Positions 1-7,832 of a stretch of 64,000 bases of DNA are shown here, piece after piece (positions within the stretch are counted from its first letter, which is position 1; each line of letters opens with the position of its first letter). The translations under genes were made by a program, and so were the position numbers. The stretch lies in the NCBI RefSeq assembly GCF_900156415.1, contig NZ_FTNM01000003.1, positions 124,001 to 188,000 on the forward strand, read 5' to 3'. The notes under the pieces are model-generated. The model worked only from the letters and a program-made list of their open reading frames with translations. It was not told the DNA's origin and did no database searches. The DNA comes from Pontibacter lucknowensis. Its GTDB lineage: Bacteria > Bacteroidota > Bacteroidia > Cytophagales > Hymenobacteraceae.

Positions 1-1
1 G

Positions 2-751
2 AGCAAATGTGATCTGAATTTTTTCGTTTCTTCTTTTTTAAGGGATCAAATAATGGGGGACCAAGTTTCAGTTAATAGGGATCTTGTTAACCACAATGGA
101 TATGATGAGACACTTTTTAATGCTGATGCAGATCAAACTGTTAAAGAGACTGTTCTCCAGATTCCTGCGAATAGCAGCGTTATTGGTTATGTAGGCACAC
201 TGGATTTTCATAAAAAAATGCCCCTTTTTATAGACGCTATTGCTTCCGTAAAAAAAACTTTTGGGAATATAGTTGCTGTAATCGTTGGCGGAGGACCTGC
301 GTTAGAAGATTTAAAGGCGTATGTTGCGGCCAAAGATTTGAGCGATTGCTTTTATTTCACGGGCCATGTTGCTCACAACGAGGTGCATCATTATCTAAAG
401 GCCTTTGATATAGCAGTACATCATGCAGCAAATGACTACATGAGCCCTTTGAAAGTATTTGAGTACTTGGGTGTTAAATTGCCTGTTATTGCCCCGGATA
501 TACCAGCAGTTCGTGAAATTTTCGTCGATGGGAAGTATCTCTTGCTTACAGCACCAAACTCAAAGGATATTGAACATAAGTTAACTCTACTTCTCGAAAA
601 CCCGGAATTTGCCGCTGAAATTGCCGCAGAAGGTTATGCGTATGTTAACCAAAATTTCACTTGGAGAAATAACGTTGACAATATTATACAGGCGGTACTA
701 AAAATTAAACGAATTGAGAGTCATACAACTAGTGCAGAAGCCTCAGCTTAG
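2..751 (+). CDS. Glycosyltransferase family 4, 5'-truncated by window edge
   Basis: C-terminal part of a GT4 (GT-B fold) glycosyltransferase that would transfer a sugar from a nucleotide donor during surface-glycan assembly in the cytoplasm. An ATG occurs at 53, but the frame is open without a stop back to base 2, so the real start lies outside the window. Visible signs are the donor-domain strand VIGYVGTLDFHKK, the VGGGP loop and the late SPLKVFEYLG segment, where GT4 enzymes bind the nucleotide sugar. The 3' end overlaps the next glycosyltransferase by 38 nt, which suggests one transcript. Acceptor and sugar cannot be told from sequence. Confidence 0.85.
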   Translation, partial: SKCDLNFFVSSFLRDQIMGDQVSVNRDLVNHNGYDETLFNADADQTVKETVLQIPANSSVIGYVGTLDFHKKMPLFIDAIASVKKTFGNIVAVIVGGGPALEDLKAYVAAKDLSDCFYFTGHVAHNEVHHYLKAFDIAVHHAANDYMSPLKVFEYLGVKLPVIAPDIPAVREIFVDGKYLLLTAPNSKDIEHKLTLLLENPEFAAEIAAEGYAYVNQNFTWRNNVDNIIQAVLKIKRIESHTTSAEASA

Positions 752-1820
752 AGGGGCCGAGATATTTGCTTCCCAACTTTCGAACCACTTACAGAAATCA
801 GGTGTAGATGTACACCTGATTTCTGTATTTACTGGTGCTTCTGAATTGCCTTTTCATGGTAAAACAAGTCATTTAAACAGACCAATAGGTAAAAGACTTT
901 GGGATCTAAAGGGGTGGAAGACTTTTGCCAAGATAGTAGAAAGCGAACGTCCAGATATAATACAAGCTAACGCTGGAGACACGCTGAAATTTGCCATCCT
1001 TAGCAAACTGATTTATAAATGGGATACTCCTGTTGTATTTAGGAACGCTAACAAGATGGGTGATTTCATAGATACAAAACCTAAATTTTTATTGAATAGT
1101 CTTTTTGTGAATCGTGTAGAGGCTGTCGTTTCAGTTAGCCAGCTTTGTGAGCAGGATTTTGTAAATACTTTTAACTTCCATGCATCTAAGATAAAGACAA
1201 TTCCTATTGGTGTGGAAGATCAAAAAGTACCTTCATTGCCACCGGATGATCTCCGGGCGATTTTTGAGCAATATAAAGTGCTGGTGAATATTGGTAGTTT
1301 GGTGCCGGAGAAGAACCACGCAGCACTTCTTAACATCTTTGAAGCCATTGCCCAAAAGGATCCAGCTGTCTTCCTGATTATAATAGGAGATGGCCCATTG
1401 CGAACAGAATTGGAAAATGAAGTTTCCAGGCTATCTTGTAAAAATAGAATATTGTTTGCAGGCTATCGAAATGATGTGTTACAAACTCTGAAACACTCTA
1501 CCGCTTTCCTGATGCCAAGTTTAATTGAAGGTTTACCAGGTGTTATCTTAGAAGCTATGTACTGTGAAACCCCGGTTATAGCGAATAATGTGGGAGGGAT
1601 CAGCGAAGTAGTAAATAGTCAAACAGGCTGGTTAATCGATAAAGGTAATACCTCTGCTTTTATTAACGCGGTTATGGAGGTATTGGATGGTGGAGAAAAA
1701 GTCAGCTATAAAATTGTCAATGCGCATCAGTTAGTTATCAGCGAGTACATGAATTCTAAAATAGCAATGCGGTTTAAAGAAGCCTATGAACATATAATTG
1801 CTGGGAAAAGTCTTTCATAA
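714..1820 (+). CDS. Glycosyltransferase family 4
   Basis: A 368-residue GT4 enzyme of the polysaccharide locus. The start is a TTG (714-716) inside the previous gene; the protein then reads MRVIQLV..LRGAEIFASQL, the usual GT4 N-terminal loop that follows the first strand, so this start is credible despite the overlap. The donor half has VLVNIGSLVPEKNH, the IIGDGPL loop and an EGLPGVILEAM segment with the paired Glu of the E-x7-E motif. It probably adds one residue of the repeat unit to a lipid-linked precursor. Its AT content is high, as in its neighbours. Family is certain; specificity is unknown. Confidence 0.88.
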   Translation: MRVIQLVQKPQLRGAEIFASQLSNHLQKSGVDVHLISVFTGASELPFHGKTSHLNRPIGKRLWDLKGWKTFAKIVESERPDIIQANAGDTLKFAILSKLIYKWDTPVVFRNANKMGDFIDTKPKFLLNSLFVNRVEAVVSVSQLCEQDFVNTFNFHASKIKTIPIGVEDQKVPSLPPDDLRAIFEQYKVLVNIGSLVPEKNHAALLNIFEAIAQKDPAVFLIIIGDGPLRTELENEVSRLSCKNRILFAGYRNDVLQTLKHSTAFLMPSLIEGLPGVILEAMYCETPVIANNVGGISEVVNSQTGWLIDKGNTSAFINAVMEVLDGGEKVSYKIVNAHQLVISEYMNSKIAMRFKEAYEHIIAGKSLS

Positions 1821-1903
1821 TATTTATCTCAACCCTAATATTCCTTTTGTATAAGGCCATTGCTCAAGGGGAAAACTTGTGAGAATTTTAACTAGAATAC
1901 TTC

Positions 1904-3103
1904 GTGCCGAATAACAAAATTAAAGTCCTTCACTTAATCAAGTCGCTTGGTAGAGGCGGTGCCGAAATGCTCCTGCCAGAAACGCTTAAAGTGCATGATC
2001 GGGAGCAGTTCGATTTCCATTTTGCTTATTTCCTCCCTTGGAAAGACCAGATGGTGCCAGCCATTGAGGCGCTGGGAGCAAGGGCTGTTTGCTTTGAGGC
2101 TAATAATAACCTACAAATGTTTCAACGGGTAGGGGAGATCTGTCGCTTTGTGCAGGAACACCAAATCGAGGTGATCCATAGCCACCTGCCCTGGGCAGGA
2201 ATAATTGCCAGATTGGTGGGGAAGAAAACGGGCTTACCTGTTGTTTACACGGAGCATAACAAATGGGAGCGCTATAACAAGATTACCTATTGGTTGAACA
2301 AGCTCAGTTTTGGCTGGCAAGACGCAGCCGTGGCGGTATCGGATGACGTACAACAGTCAATCCGAATAAACACCAATATTAATTTTGGTCAGCTTGATAT
2401 AGCAGCACTTCCGCAGTCTGATAAATTTAATGGGTCAGCAAAAACACCATACTTGCTCAATATTCTGAACGGGGTAAATACAGCGCATTTTGTACGTGAT
2501 CAAGCAGCGGGCCTGCAGGTGCGTCAGGAATTAGGTATACCTGCTGGTGTGCCTGTGGTAGGCACTGTGTCAGTATTCCGCTTCCAAAAACGCCTAGATC
2601 TTTGGATGGAGATTGCAGCAGAAATACTTCGGCAAATACCTGATGCCCATTTCATTCTGGTAGGTGATGGCCCGTTGAAAGAAGAACTGCTAGCAAAAAG
2701 AAAAACAGTGGGTCTTGAAGAACGCCTACACATGCCGGGCCTTAAAACAAATGTACAACCCTACTTCAGCGCCATGGACATTTATATGATGTCTTCTGTC
2801 TTCGAAGGACTACCAATCGCCTTATTAGAAGCAATGAGTTGCTCCTGTGCCGTGATCAGCACTAAAGCAGGTGGTGTAGGCGAAGTGATAGAGGACGGTA
2901 AAAGCGGTTTGCTTTGCGAAGTGAATGACTATATGAAACTGGCTGATTACGGCGTGCAGCTACTGCAAAACCAGGAGCAGCGTAAAGCCCTCGCAGCAGG
3001 AGCCCGCCAGCGGGTGCAGTCCGACTTCAGCATAAATAAAATGGCAAAGCAGCTGGAAGAGTTATATTTGTTTTTGAAAGAGGAAAGGGAGAACTCAAAA
3101 TAA
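1904..3103 (+). CDS. Glycosyltransferase family 4
   Basis: A 399-residue GT4 glycosyltransferase. The start is GTG at 1904; the protein begins MPNNKIKVLHLIKSLGRGGAE, in which GRGGAE is the glycine loop after the first strand. The acceptor half holds the HSHLPWAG strand end. The donor half has VGTVSVFRFQKR, ILVGDGPLKEEL and FEGLPIALLEAMS with the E-x7-E pair. An 83-nt gap separates it from the preceding glycosyltransferase, and a dispersed inverted repeat begins at its stop codon. It is probably one of the sequential sugar transferases building the same glycan. Donor and linkage cannot be assigned. Confidence 0.9.
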   Translation: MPNNKIKVLHLIKSLGRGGAEMLLPETLKVHDREQFDFHFAYFLPWKDQMVPAIEALGARAVCFEANNNLQMFQRVGEICRFVQEHQIEVIHSHLPWAGIIARLVGKKTGLPVVYTEHNKWERYNKITYWLNKLSFGWQDAAVAVSDDVQQSIRINTNINFGQLDIAALPQSDKFNGSAKTPYLLNILNGVNTAHFVRDQAAGLQVRQELGIPAGVPVVGTVSVFRFQKRLDLWMEIAAEILRQIPDAHFILVGDGPLKEELLAKRKTVGLEERLHMPGLKTNVQPYFSAMDIYMMSSVFEGLPIALLEAMSCSCAVISTKAGGVGEVIEDGKSGLLCEVNDYMKLADYGVQLLQNQEQRKALAAGARQRVQSDFSINKMAKQLEELYLFLKEERENSK

Positions 3104-3216
3104 CACACCCTACTCCCAGGGAGGGGATTCTGGGAACGATTGTCATCCCCCTGCCCCCTTCAAAGGGAGACTCACTTGAACACGAATTCCCCTCTTGAGA
3201 GGGGCAGGGGTGTGTT
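3102..3216. repeat. Composite GC-rich inverted repeat, copy 1
   Basis: Fills the gap between two genes. The outer arms are imperfect inverted repeats: the left starts AACACACCCTACTCCCAGG, and the right, read in reverse complement, starts AACACACCCCTGCCCCTC. Between them, 3142-3171 matches the 30-bp terminal repeat of the DUF559 element at 14183-14629 in 29 of 30 positions. Confidence 0.85.
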
Positions 3217-3234
3217 TACTATTGAAAAATAACC

Positions 3235-4197
3235 ATGCAAATAAGAAAAGGAATAGAAACGGATATACCAGCCATTGTAGAGCTTCTAAAATCTTCTTTA
3301 GGAGAAGAGATGATTCAGAAATCTGAATCTCTATGGAACTGGAAGCATGTGGAAAACCCACATGGTGCATCGCCGGTACTCGTGGCTGAGGCTGATGGGC
3401 AGATAGTGGGTGTAAGGGCTTTTCTACGTTGGCAATGGAAGTACCAAGGGCAGGTGCTACAGGCTATCAGGGCTGTGGATACCGCCACTCACCCAGATTA
3501 TCAAGGAAAAGGCATTTTTAAAAAGCTTACCTTACAAGGTTTAGCTGATGCTAAAGAAGCAGGGATCCACTTAGTATATAATACACCCAATAAAAGCAGT
3601 AAACCTGGTTATCTGAAAATGGGCTGGGTTGAGATGGGCCGGATGGCATTGAAGTTGAAAGTGAACCCGCTTGCATATAAAAAACAAGTAGAGCCCAAAG
3701 CGCCGGTACAGGATTGGGGAAAGCTGCAGGAGTTATTACATAACCTTAGCAATCCCTTAAGGAATGAAAAACAGGTACATACTTTAGTTAGTCCAGAGTA
3801 TATAACATGGCGCTACCAATACAATCCATTGTTCAATTACTTTTTCCTCTCCGATTTTACTTCTTACGCACTTTTTTATAGAATAAAGCCCCACAGCTTT
3901 GGCAATGAAATGCGGATAGTAGATGTATTGACCGATAAAGCTACTTTTACCAAGTACTCGCAACAGCACCTTCAGGATGCTTTTAAACAATTAAATAAGC
4001 GTTGCTTCCTAACTTCTGCCTCTGGACGGCACTTTGAACTTGTGCGTGGTGTTTATCCGGGTATGGGTTTCCTCCCGACTTTGGGAAAAGGCCCAATTGT
4101 TACCTTGAAGAATGTGTCACTTGCGGGTAATCAGTTTGAAGAATTGCAGCAGCAGCAGCAATGGGGTTACTCCCTAGGAGACATGGAATTATTTTGA
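3235..4197 (+). CDS. GNAT-family N-acetyltransferase
   Basis: A 320-residue protein with an N-terminal GNAT domain (about residues 1-150). The opening MQIRKGIETDIPAIVELLK is typical of the first strand and helix, and the acetyl-CoA loop is seen in HPDYQGKGIFKKLT. The remaining half has no clear family signature; GNAT proteins of this layout in glycan loci may acylate sugars or aminosugars. It sits between glycosyltransferases and a polymerase-like membrane protein, so modification of the glycan repeat unit is plausible. Its 3' end overlaps the next gene's longest start by 37 nt. Confidence 0.8.
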   Translation: MQIRKGIETDIPAIVELLKSSLGEEMIQKSESLWNWKHVENPHGASPVLVAEADGQIVGVRAFLRWQWKYQGQVLQAIRAVDTATHPDYQGKGIFKKLTLQGLADAKEAGIHLVYNTPNKSSKPGYLKMGWVEMGRMALKLKVNPLAYKKQVEPKAPVQDWGKLQELLHNLSNPLRNEKQVHTLVSPEYITWRYQYNPLFNYFFLSDFTSYALFYRIKPHSFGNEMRIVDVLTDKATFTKYSQQHLQDAFKQLNKRCFLTSASGRHFELVRGVYPGMGFLPTLGKGPIVTLKNVSLAGNQFEELQQQQQWGYSLGDMELF

Positions 4198-5429
4198 CTA
4201 CACAGATGATAGGTGCTTTAGTTTTAATTTTTATACTACTCATAATTAATCAGGCTATCCTCAAGAACTATCAAAGAAAATTTTCTTTCTTTTCAGTTCC
4301 TTTGATGAATAAACTATTCTTCTATCATACATTCTTCTGGTTAATATATTATGTATATAGTTTAGATAATAGGAGTGATTCCGCACTTTACTATAGGAAG
4401 ACCTCGCTATATGCAGAAGATTGGGTAACGCTTTTTCAATCAGGAACAAAATTCTTAGAATTTTCTGCATATCCCTTTACGAATACATTAGGCTTTTCCT
4501 ATGAAATGACAATGCTGGCTTTTGCCTGGTTTGGATACATTGGGTTTGTTCACTTTTATATTTTTTTCGGGGAAAATATTAAGAGTAAGTTACAAATCTG
4601 GGGATACGATGTACTGGTTATTCTTTTATTCCTACCCAATATGCATTTTTGGACCTCATCCTTAGGAAAAGGATCGCTAATTTTTATGGGTTTAGGGCTT
4701 TTTGCTTATGGTATGCGCTTCCCTCAGAAACGAATGTTTGGGCTGGTGCTAGGGTCCTTCATTGTATACATGATCAGGCCACATATGTTCATGTTTTTAG
4801 GTGTTGGGGCTGTAATTGGTTACTTCACGGGCCGCGATAAAGTCCCAGTGTATCAAAAAATACTGGTTTATATTGCTTTTGTGGGTGCTATTATTCTGAT
4901 GTATGATAAGATACTAGCTATGGCCAATATAAATGAAGAGGATGTACTAGGCAGTTTTCAGGATTTTTCACAAGTGCAGGCAGGCCGCCTAAGTAGTAGT
5001 GCTGGATCAGCTGTGAACATTACTAGTTATCCTTTACCTCTTAAACTCTTCACCTTCTGGTTCCGTCCCCTCTTTGTAGATGCACCTGGAGCACTTGGCC
5101 TATTCGTCTCTTTTGAAAACCTACTGTACGTAATTCTTGCCTGGAAGCTGGTTGACAAAGACTTTATTCCATTCCTGAAGAAATCAACCTCTTTGGTGAA
5201 GATGAGCTTAGTGATTTTTGTTTCATCTTCTATAGCACTATCCTTTGTGATGTCAAACCTAGGGATTGCGATGCGGCAGAAGAGCATGGTAATGTATTTC
5301 CTGTTTTTTGTCATCATCTCCTTCCTGGAATATAAGAAACAAAAAAAGATTACATTATTTCAGTTGAAGAAGAAAAAGATGGAGGAGCAGGAGCGGTTAA
5401 GTGGGTATCCTACTCCGGCCATATCATAA
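4161..5429 (+). CDS. Polytopic membrane protein, possible polysaccharide polymerase (Wzy-like)
   Basis: A 422-residue protein made mostly of hydrophobic segments (for example MIGALVLIFILLIINQAI near the N terminus and the 330-390 region), with about ten likely membrane spans and a basic tail. Wzy-type O-antigen polymerases are poorly conserved and are recognised by topology, length and position, all of which fit here. The longest start (4161) overlaps the preceding gene; the ATG at 4206 (M16) directly before the first membrane span is as likely. Composition is far more AT-rich than the rest of the window (18 of 60 G/C in 4201-4260), as is common for polymerase genes of surface-glycan loci. 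An O-antigen ligase or flippase is not excluded. Confidence 0.6.
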   Translation: MGLLPRRHGIILTTQMIGALVLIFILLIINQAILKNYQRKFSFFSVPLMNKLFFYHTFFWLIYYVYSLDNRSDSALYYRKTSLYAEDWVTLFQSGTKFLEFSAYPFTNTLGFSYEMTMLAFAWFGYIGFVHFYIFFGENIKSKLQIWGYDVLVILLFLPNMHFWTSSLGKGSLIFMGLGLFAYGMRFPQKRMFGLVLGSFIVYMIRPHMFMFLGVGAVIGYFTGRDKVPVYQKILVYIAFVGAIILMYDKILAMANINEEDVLGSFQDFSQVQAGRLSSSAGSAVNITSYPLPLKLFTFWFRPLFVDAPGALGLFVSFENLLYVILAWKLVDKDFIPFLKKSTSLVKMSLVIFVSSSIALSFVMSNLGIAMRQKSMVMYFLFFVIISFLEYKKQKKITLFQLKKKKMEEQERLSGYPTPAIS

Positions 5430-5436
5430 AAGCTAT

Positions 5437-5508
5437 AACCCGCCCCTGCCCCTCCGAGGAGGAGATTCCAACCACCCCTAACCCTTCCTTAGCTAAGGCG
5501 GGGAATTT
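5437..5508. repeat. GC-rich intergenic inverted repeat, related to 14638-14702
   Basis: The 3' half (CCAACCACCCCTAACCCTTC onward, with TTAGCTAAGGCGGGG) closely matches the reverse complement of 14638-14702. The 5' half resembles the outer arms of the repeats at 3102-3216 and 9811-9957. It contains short CCTT/AAGG dyads. Confidence 0.75.
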
Positions 5509-5519
5509 TAGTAAAAGTT

Positions 5520-6500
5520 ATGAATAACAATATACCCGTCTTCACAATCTCCCTGGACTTTGAACTGTACTGGGGGATTTTTGATAAAGTACCTTTAACA
5601 GATCGGAGGCAGTATTTTAAAAATACCCGCCAAGTAATACCGGAAATGCTCTCGCTTTTCGAAAAACATCAGGTGCAGGTGACTTGGGCTACGGTGGGGA
5701 TGCTCTTTGCTAATGACTGGAATGATTGGACTAACGCTATACCTTCACTCCGTCCTACGTATCATAATGACCAACTCTCTGCTTACAGGCTGAAGGAGGA
5801 GTTTGGTCGTGATGGCAGCCTGAAAAATTTCTTTTTTGCTCCTGAACTGGTTGCGCACATTCACAACACTCCCTACCAAGAGATTGCTACCCATACTTTT
5901 GCGCATTATTACTGCCAGGAAGCCGGACAAACGGTGGAGCAGTTTAGGCAAGACTTGCAGGCCGCGCAAGGTATAGCGGCTCGGAAAGGTATGACATTGG
6001 AATCACTTGTCTTCCCTCGTAACCAGTTCAATGAGCATTACCTACGGGTCTGTCGTGAAGAGGGTATTAAAACAGTCCGCTCTAACCCCAGCGACTGGTT
6101 CTGGGAACAGACTGTAGAAGATAAACTTTCGAAGCGGATCTTCCGAACAGGTGATGCTTACCTGCCGCTGGGAAAACGTACCTCCTTCCCGCTTTCTTCG
6201 CTTAGACTTGAGGCAGATCTGCCCCTGGCTATACCTGCCAGCAGATTCCTGCGGCCAGTAGATGGTAAAAGAGACATCATGAACAATCTCCGATTGAAAC
6301 GTATCTTAAACGAAATGACAGAGGCCGCTAAAAGAAAGGAATGCTACCACCTTTGGTGGCATCCGCATAATTTCGGCAGCTATCCTGAACGCAGTATGGC
6401 TGACCTGAAGATCATCATTGATCATTACAGAAGTCTAGAGAAGGAATACCGCATGCAAAGCCTGAGTATGCGGAGTATTTATCAGTATATGACTGCTTAA
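5520..6500 (+). CDS. Polysaccharide deacetylase family protein
   Basis: A 326-residue NodB-fold (CE4) protein. The motif FTISLDFELYWG places the catalytic Asp pair near the N terminus; QVTWATVGMLF is the next core strand, and IATHTFAHYYC supplies the metal-binding H-x4-H histidines. The later LVFPRNQFNEHYL matches the substrate-groove segment. Such enzymes remove N- or O-acetyl groups from glycans, and within this locus it likely deacetylates the exported or lipid-linked polysaccharide. There is no signal peptide, so action on a cytoplasmic precursor is possible. It follows a GC-rich repeat and precedes a second repeat. Confidence 0.88.
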   Translation: MNNNIPVFTISLDFELYWGIFDKVPLTDRRQYFKNTRQVIPEMLSLFEKHQVQVTWATVGMLFANDWNDWTNAIPSLRPTYHNDQLSAYRLKEEFGRDGSLKNFFFAPELVAHIHNTPYQEIATHTFAHYYCQEAGQTVEQFRQDLQAAQGIAARKGMTLESLVFPRNQFNEHYLRVCREEGIKTVRSNPSDWFWEQTVEDKLSKRIFRTGDAYLPLGKRTSFPLSSLRLEADLPLAIPASRFLRPVDGKRDIMNNLRLKRILNEMTEAAKRKECYHLWWHPHNFGSYPERSMADLKIIIDHYRSLEKEYRMQSLSMRSIYQYMTA

Positions 6501-6508
6501 GCACTATG

Positions 6509-6592
6509 TTGTCATATCGACGATAGGAGAAACCTGGATTTACTTATGGCTATGGCATTCTTTTAGATTTCTAATTGCATTCGAAATGACAA
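6509..6592. repeat. Degenerate inverted repeat of the GTCATTTCGA type
   Basis: The left arm GTCATATCGACGATAGGAG faces a right arm whose reverse complement reads TGTCATTTCGAATGCAATTA; both continue into AGAAA(C/T)CT. A half copy lies at 10000-10028. The element ends just before the -7 promoter box at 6605. Confidence 0.65.
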
Positions 6593-6604
6593 ATTGAGAT
6601 TTGT

Positions 6605-6612
6605 TACCTTTG
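6605..6612 (+). promoter_or_regulatory. Bacteroidota -7 element TACCTTTG
   Basis: It matches TAnnTTTG and lies 24 nt before the ATG at 6637. It overlaps the apparent TTG start at 6601, which argues for the ATG. No TTTG is seen at the usual -33 spacing. Confidence 0.55.
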
Positions 6613-6636
6613 CACCCGAAAACAAATTATACCCCA

Positions 6637-7797
6637 ATGCCCCCAGTACTCATCCGCATCACCACAGTACCTCTCTCCCTGCAGAAGCTGATCACCGGAC
6701 AGTTGCCCTATATGCGATCCAAAGGTTTTCAGCCGTTGATGGTGTCGGCTGCTGGGCCGGAGTCTGAGGAGGTGATGCAGGAACAGGCCTCGCCTTTGAT
6801 TCAGATTGGGATGACCCGCAAGATTACTCCGGTGCAGGACCTGAAAGCACTTTGGCAATTTTACCGCCTCTGCAAAAAGCATAAGCCAGCGATTGTGCAC
6901 TCACATACGCCTAAAGCCGGCATCATTGGCATGCTGGGGGCTAAACTGGCTGGTGTACCTGTGCGCCTGCATACTGTCGCTGGTCTGCCGCTGATGGAAA
7001 CAAACGGAAAGACCCGCCAGGTGCTGGAGGCTGTAGAGAAACTTACCTATGCTTGTGCAACCAAGGTATATCCCAATTCGACGGTACTCAAAGACTTTAT
7101 CCTGCAAAGCAGATTCTGCGGACCCGATAAAGTAAAAGTTATCGGAAATGGGAGCAGCAATGGCATCAATACAGCCTTCTTCAGCAGGGAACAGTTAGAC
7201 GCCGTTAAACTGGAGGAGTTGAAAGCGCAGCTGAGCATCAAGCCTGATGACTTTGTATTTGTGTTCATTGGTCGCCTGGTAAAAGATAAAGGTATACAGG
7301 AGCTTGTCACCGCCTTTAAGAAACTTCAGGCACAACATTCGCAGGTGAAGCTCCTACTGGTTGGACCCTTTGAGCAGGATCTGGATCCCATTGATAATAG
7401 TATACTTAAAGAGATTGAGCATAACCAGGGTATTCTCTCTGTCGGGTTTCAAAATGATGTACGGCCATACCTGGCTATCAGTCAGGCACTAGCATTCCCT
7501 TCTTACCGAGAGGGTTTTCCCAATGTGCCCATGCAGGCGGGGTGTTTTGATTTACCGAGTATTGTGACAGATATCAATGGCTGCAACGAGATCATACAAC
7601 ATGGTGAAAATGGTTTAATCGTGCCGCCCAAGTCGATGGAGAAACTCTATATCGCCATGCAGACTTTTATAAACAATAAAGAAAGCTTTACCTATATGCA
7701 GTCCCAAGCACGGCGTATGATTGTGGAGCGCTACGAGCAGACCCACTTCTGGGAGCTATTGATACAGGAATACCAAGACCATTTAAAACAAAAATAA
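6637..7797 (+). CDS. Glycosyltransferase family 4 (WcfI/PglA-like)
   Basis: A 386-residue GT4 enzyme beginning MPPVLIRITTVPLSLQKLI. A longer reading from TTG 6601 would translate through a promoter -7 box, so ATG 6637 is preferred. The acceptor half has VHSHTPKAGIIGMLGAKLAGVP. The donor half has FVFIGRLVKDKGIQELV, LLVGPFEQD and REGFPNVPMQAG, the variant of the E-x7-E region seen in glycosyltransferases that extend a lipid-linked N-acetylated sugar. Its position just before ugd and the PglC-type transferase suggests it adds an early sugar to the bacillosamine-type primer. That order is inferred. Confidence 0.87.
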   Translation: MPPVLIRITTVPLSLQKLITGQLPYMRSKGFQPLMVSAAGPESEEVMQEQASPLIQIGMTRKITPVQDLKALWQFYRLCKKHKPAIVHSHTPKAGIIGMLGAKLAGVPVRLHTVAGLPLMETNGKTRQVLEAVEKLTYACATKVYPNSTVLKDFILQSRFCGPDKVKVIGNGSSNGINTAFFSREQLDAVKLEELKAQLSIKPDDFVFVFIGRLVKDKGIQELVTAFKKLQAQHSQVKLLLVGPFEQDLDPIDNSILKEIEHNQGILSVGFQNDVRPYLAISQALAFPSYREGFPNVPMQAGCFDLPSIVTDINGCNEIIQHGENGLIVPPKSMEKLYIAMQTFINNKESFTYMQSQARRMIVERYEQTHFWELLIQEYQDHLKQK

Positions 7798-7832
7798 GTA
7801 CTAAGTTTGTACTTCATTAATAATATTTACCT

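Noticed and set aside
53..55. ATG at 53 as the start of the first glycosyltransferase
   Set aside because: The frame stays open to the window edge with protein-like sequence, and only half of a GT4 enzyme would be made from this ATG.
3143..3370. 75-residue minus-strand frame over the repeat and the GNAT start
   Set aside because: It translates through the GC-rich repeat and overlaps a supported gene.
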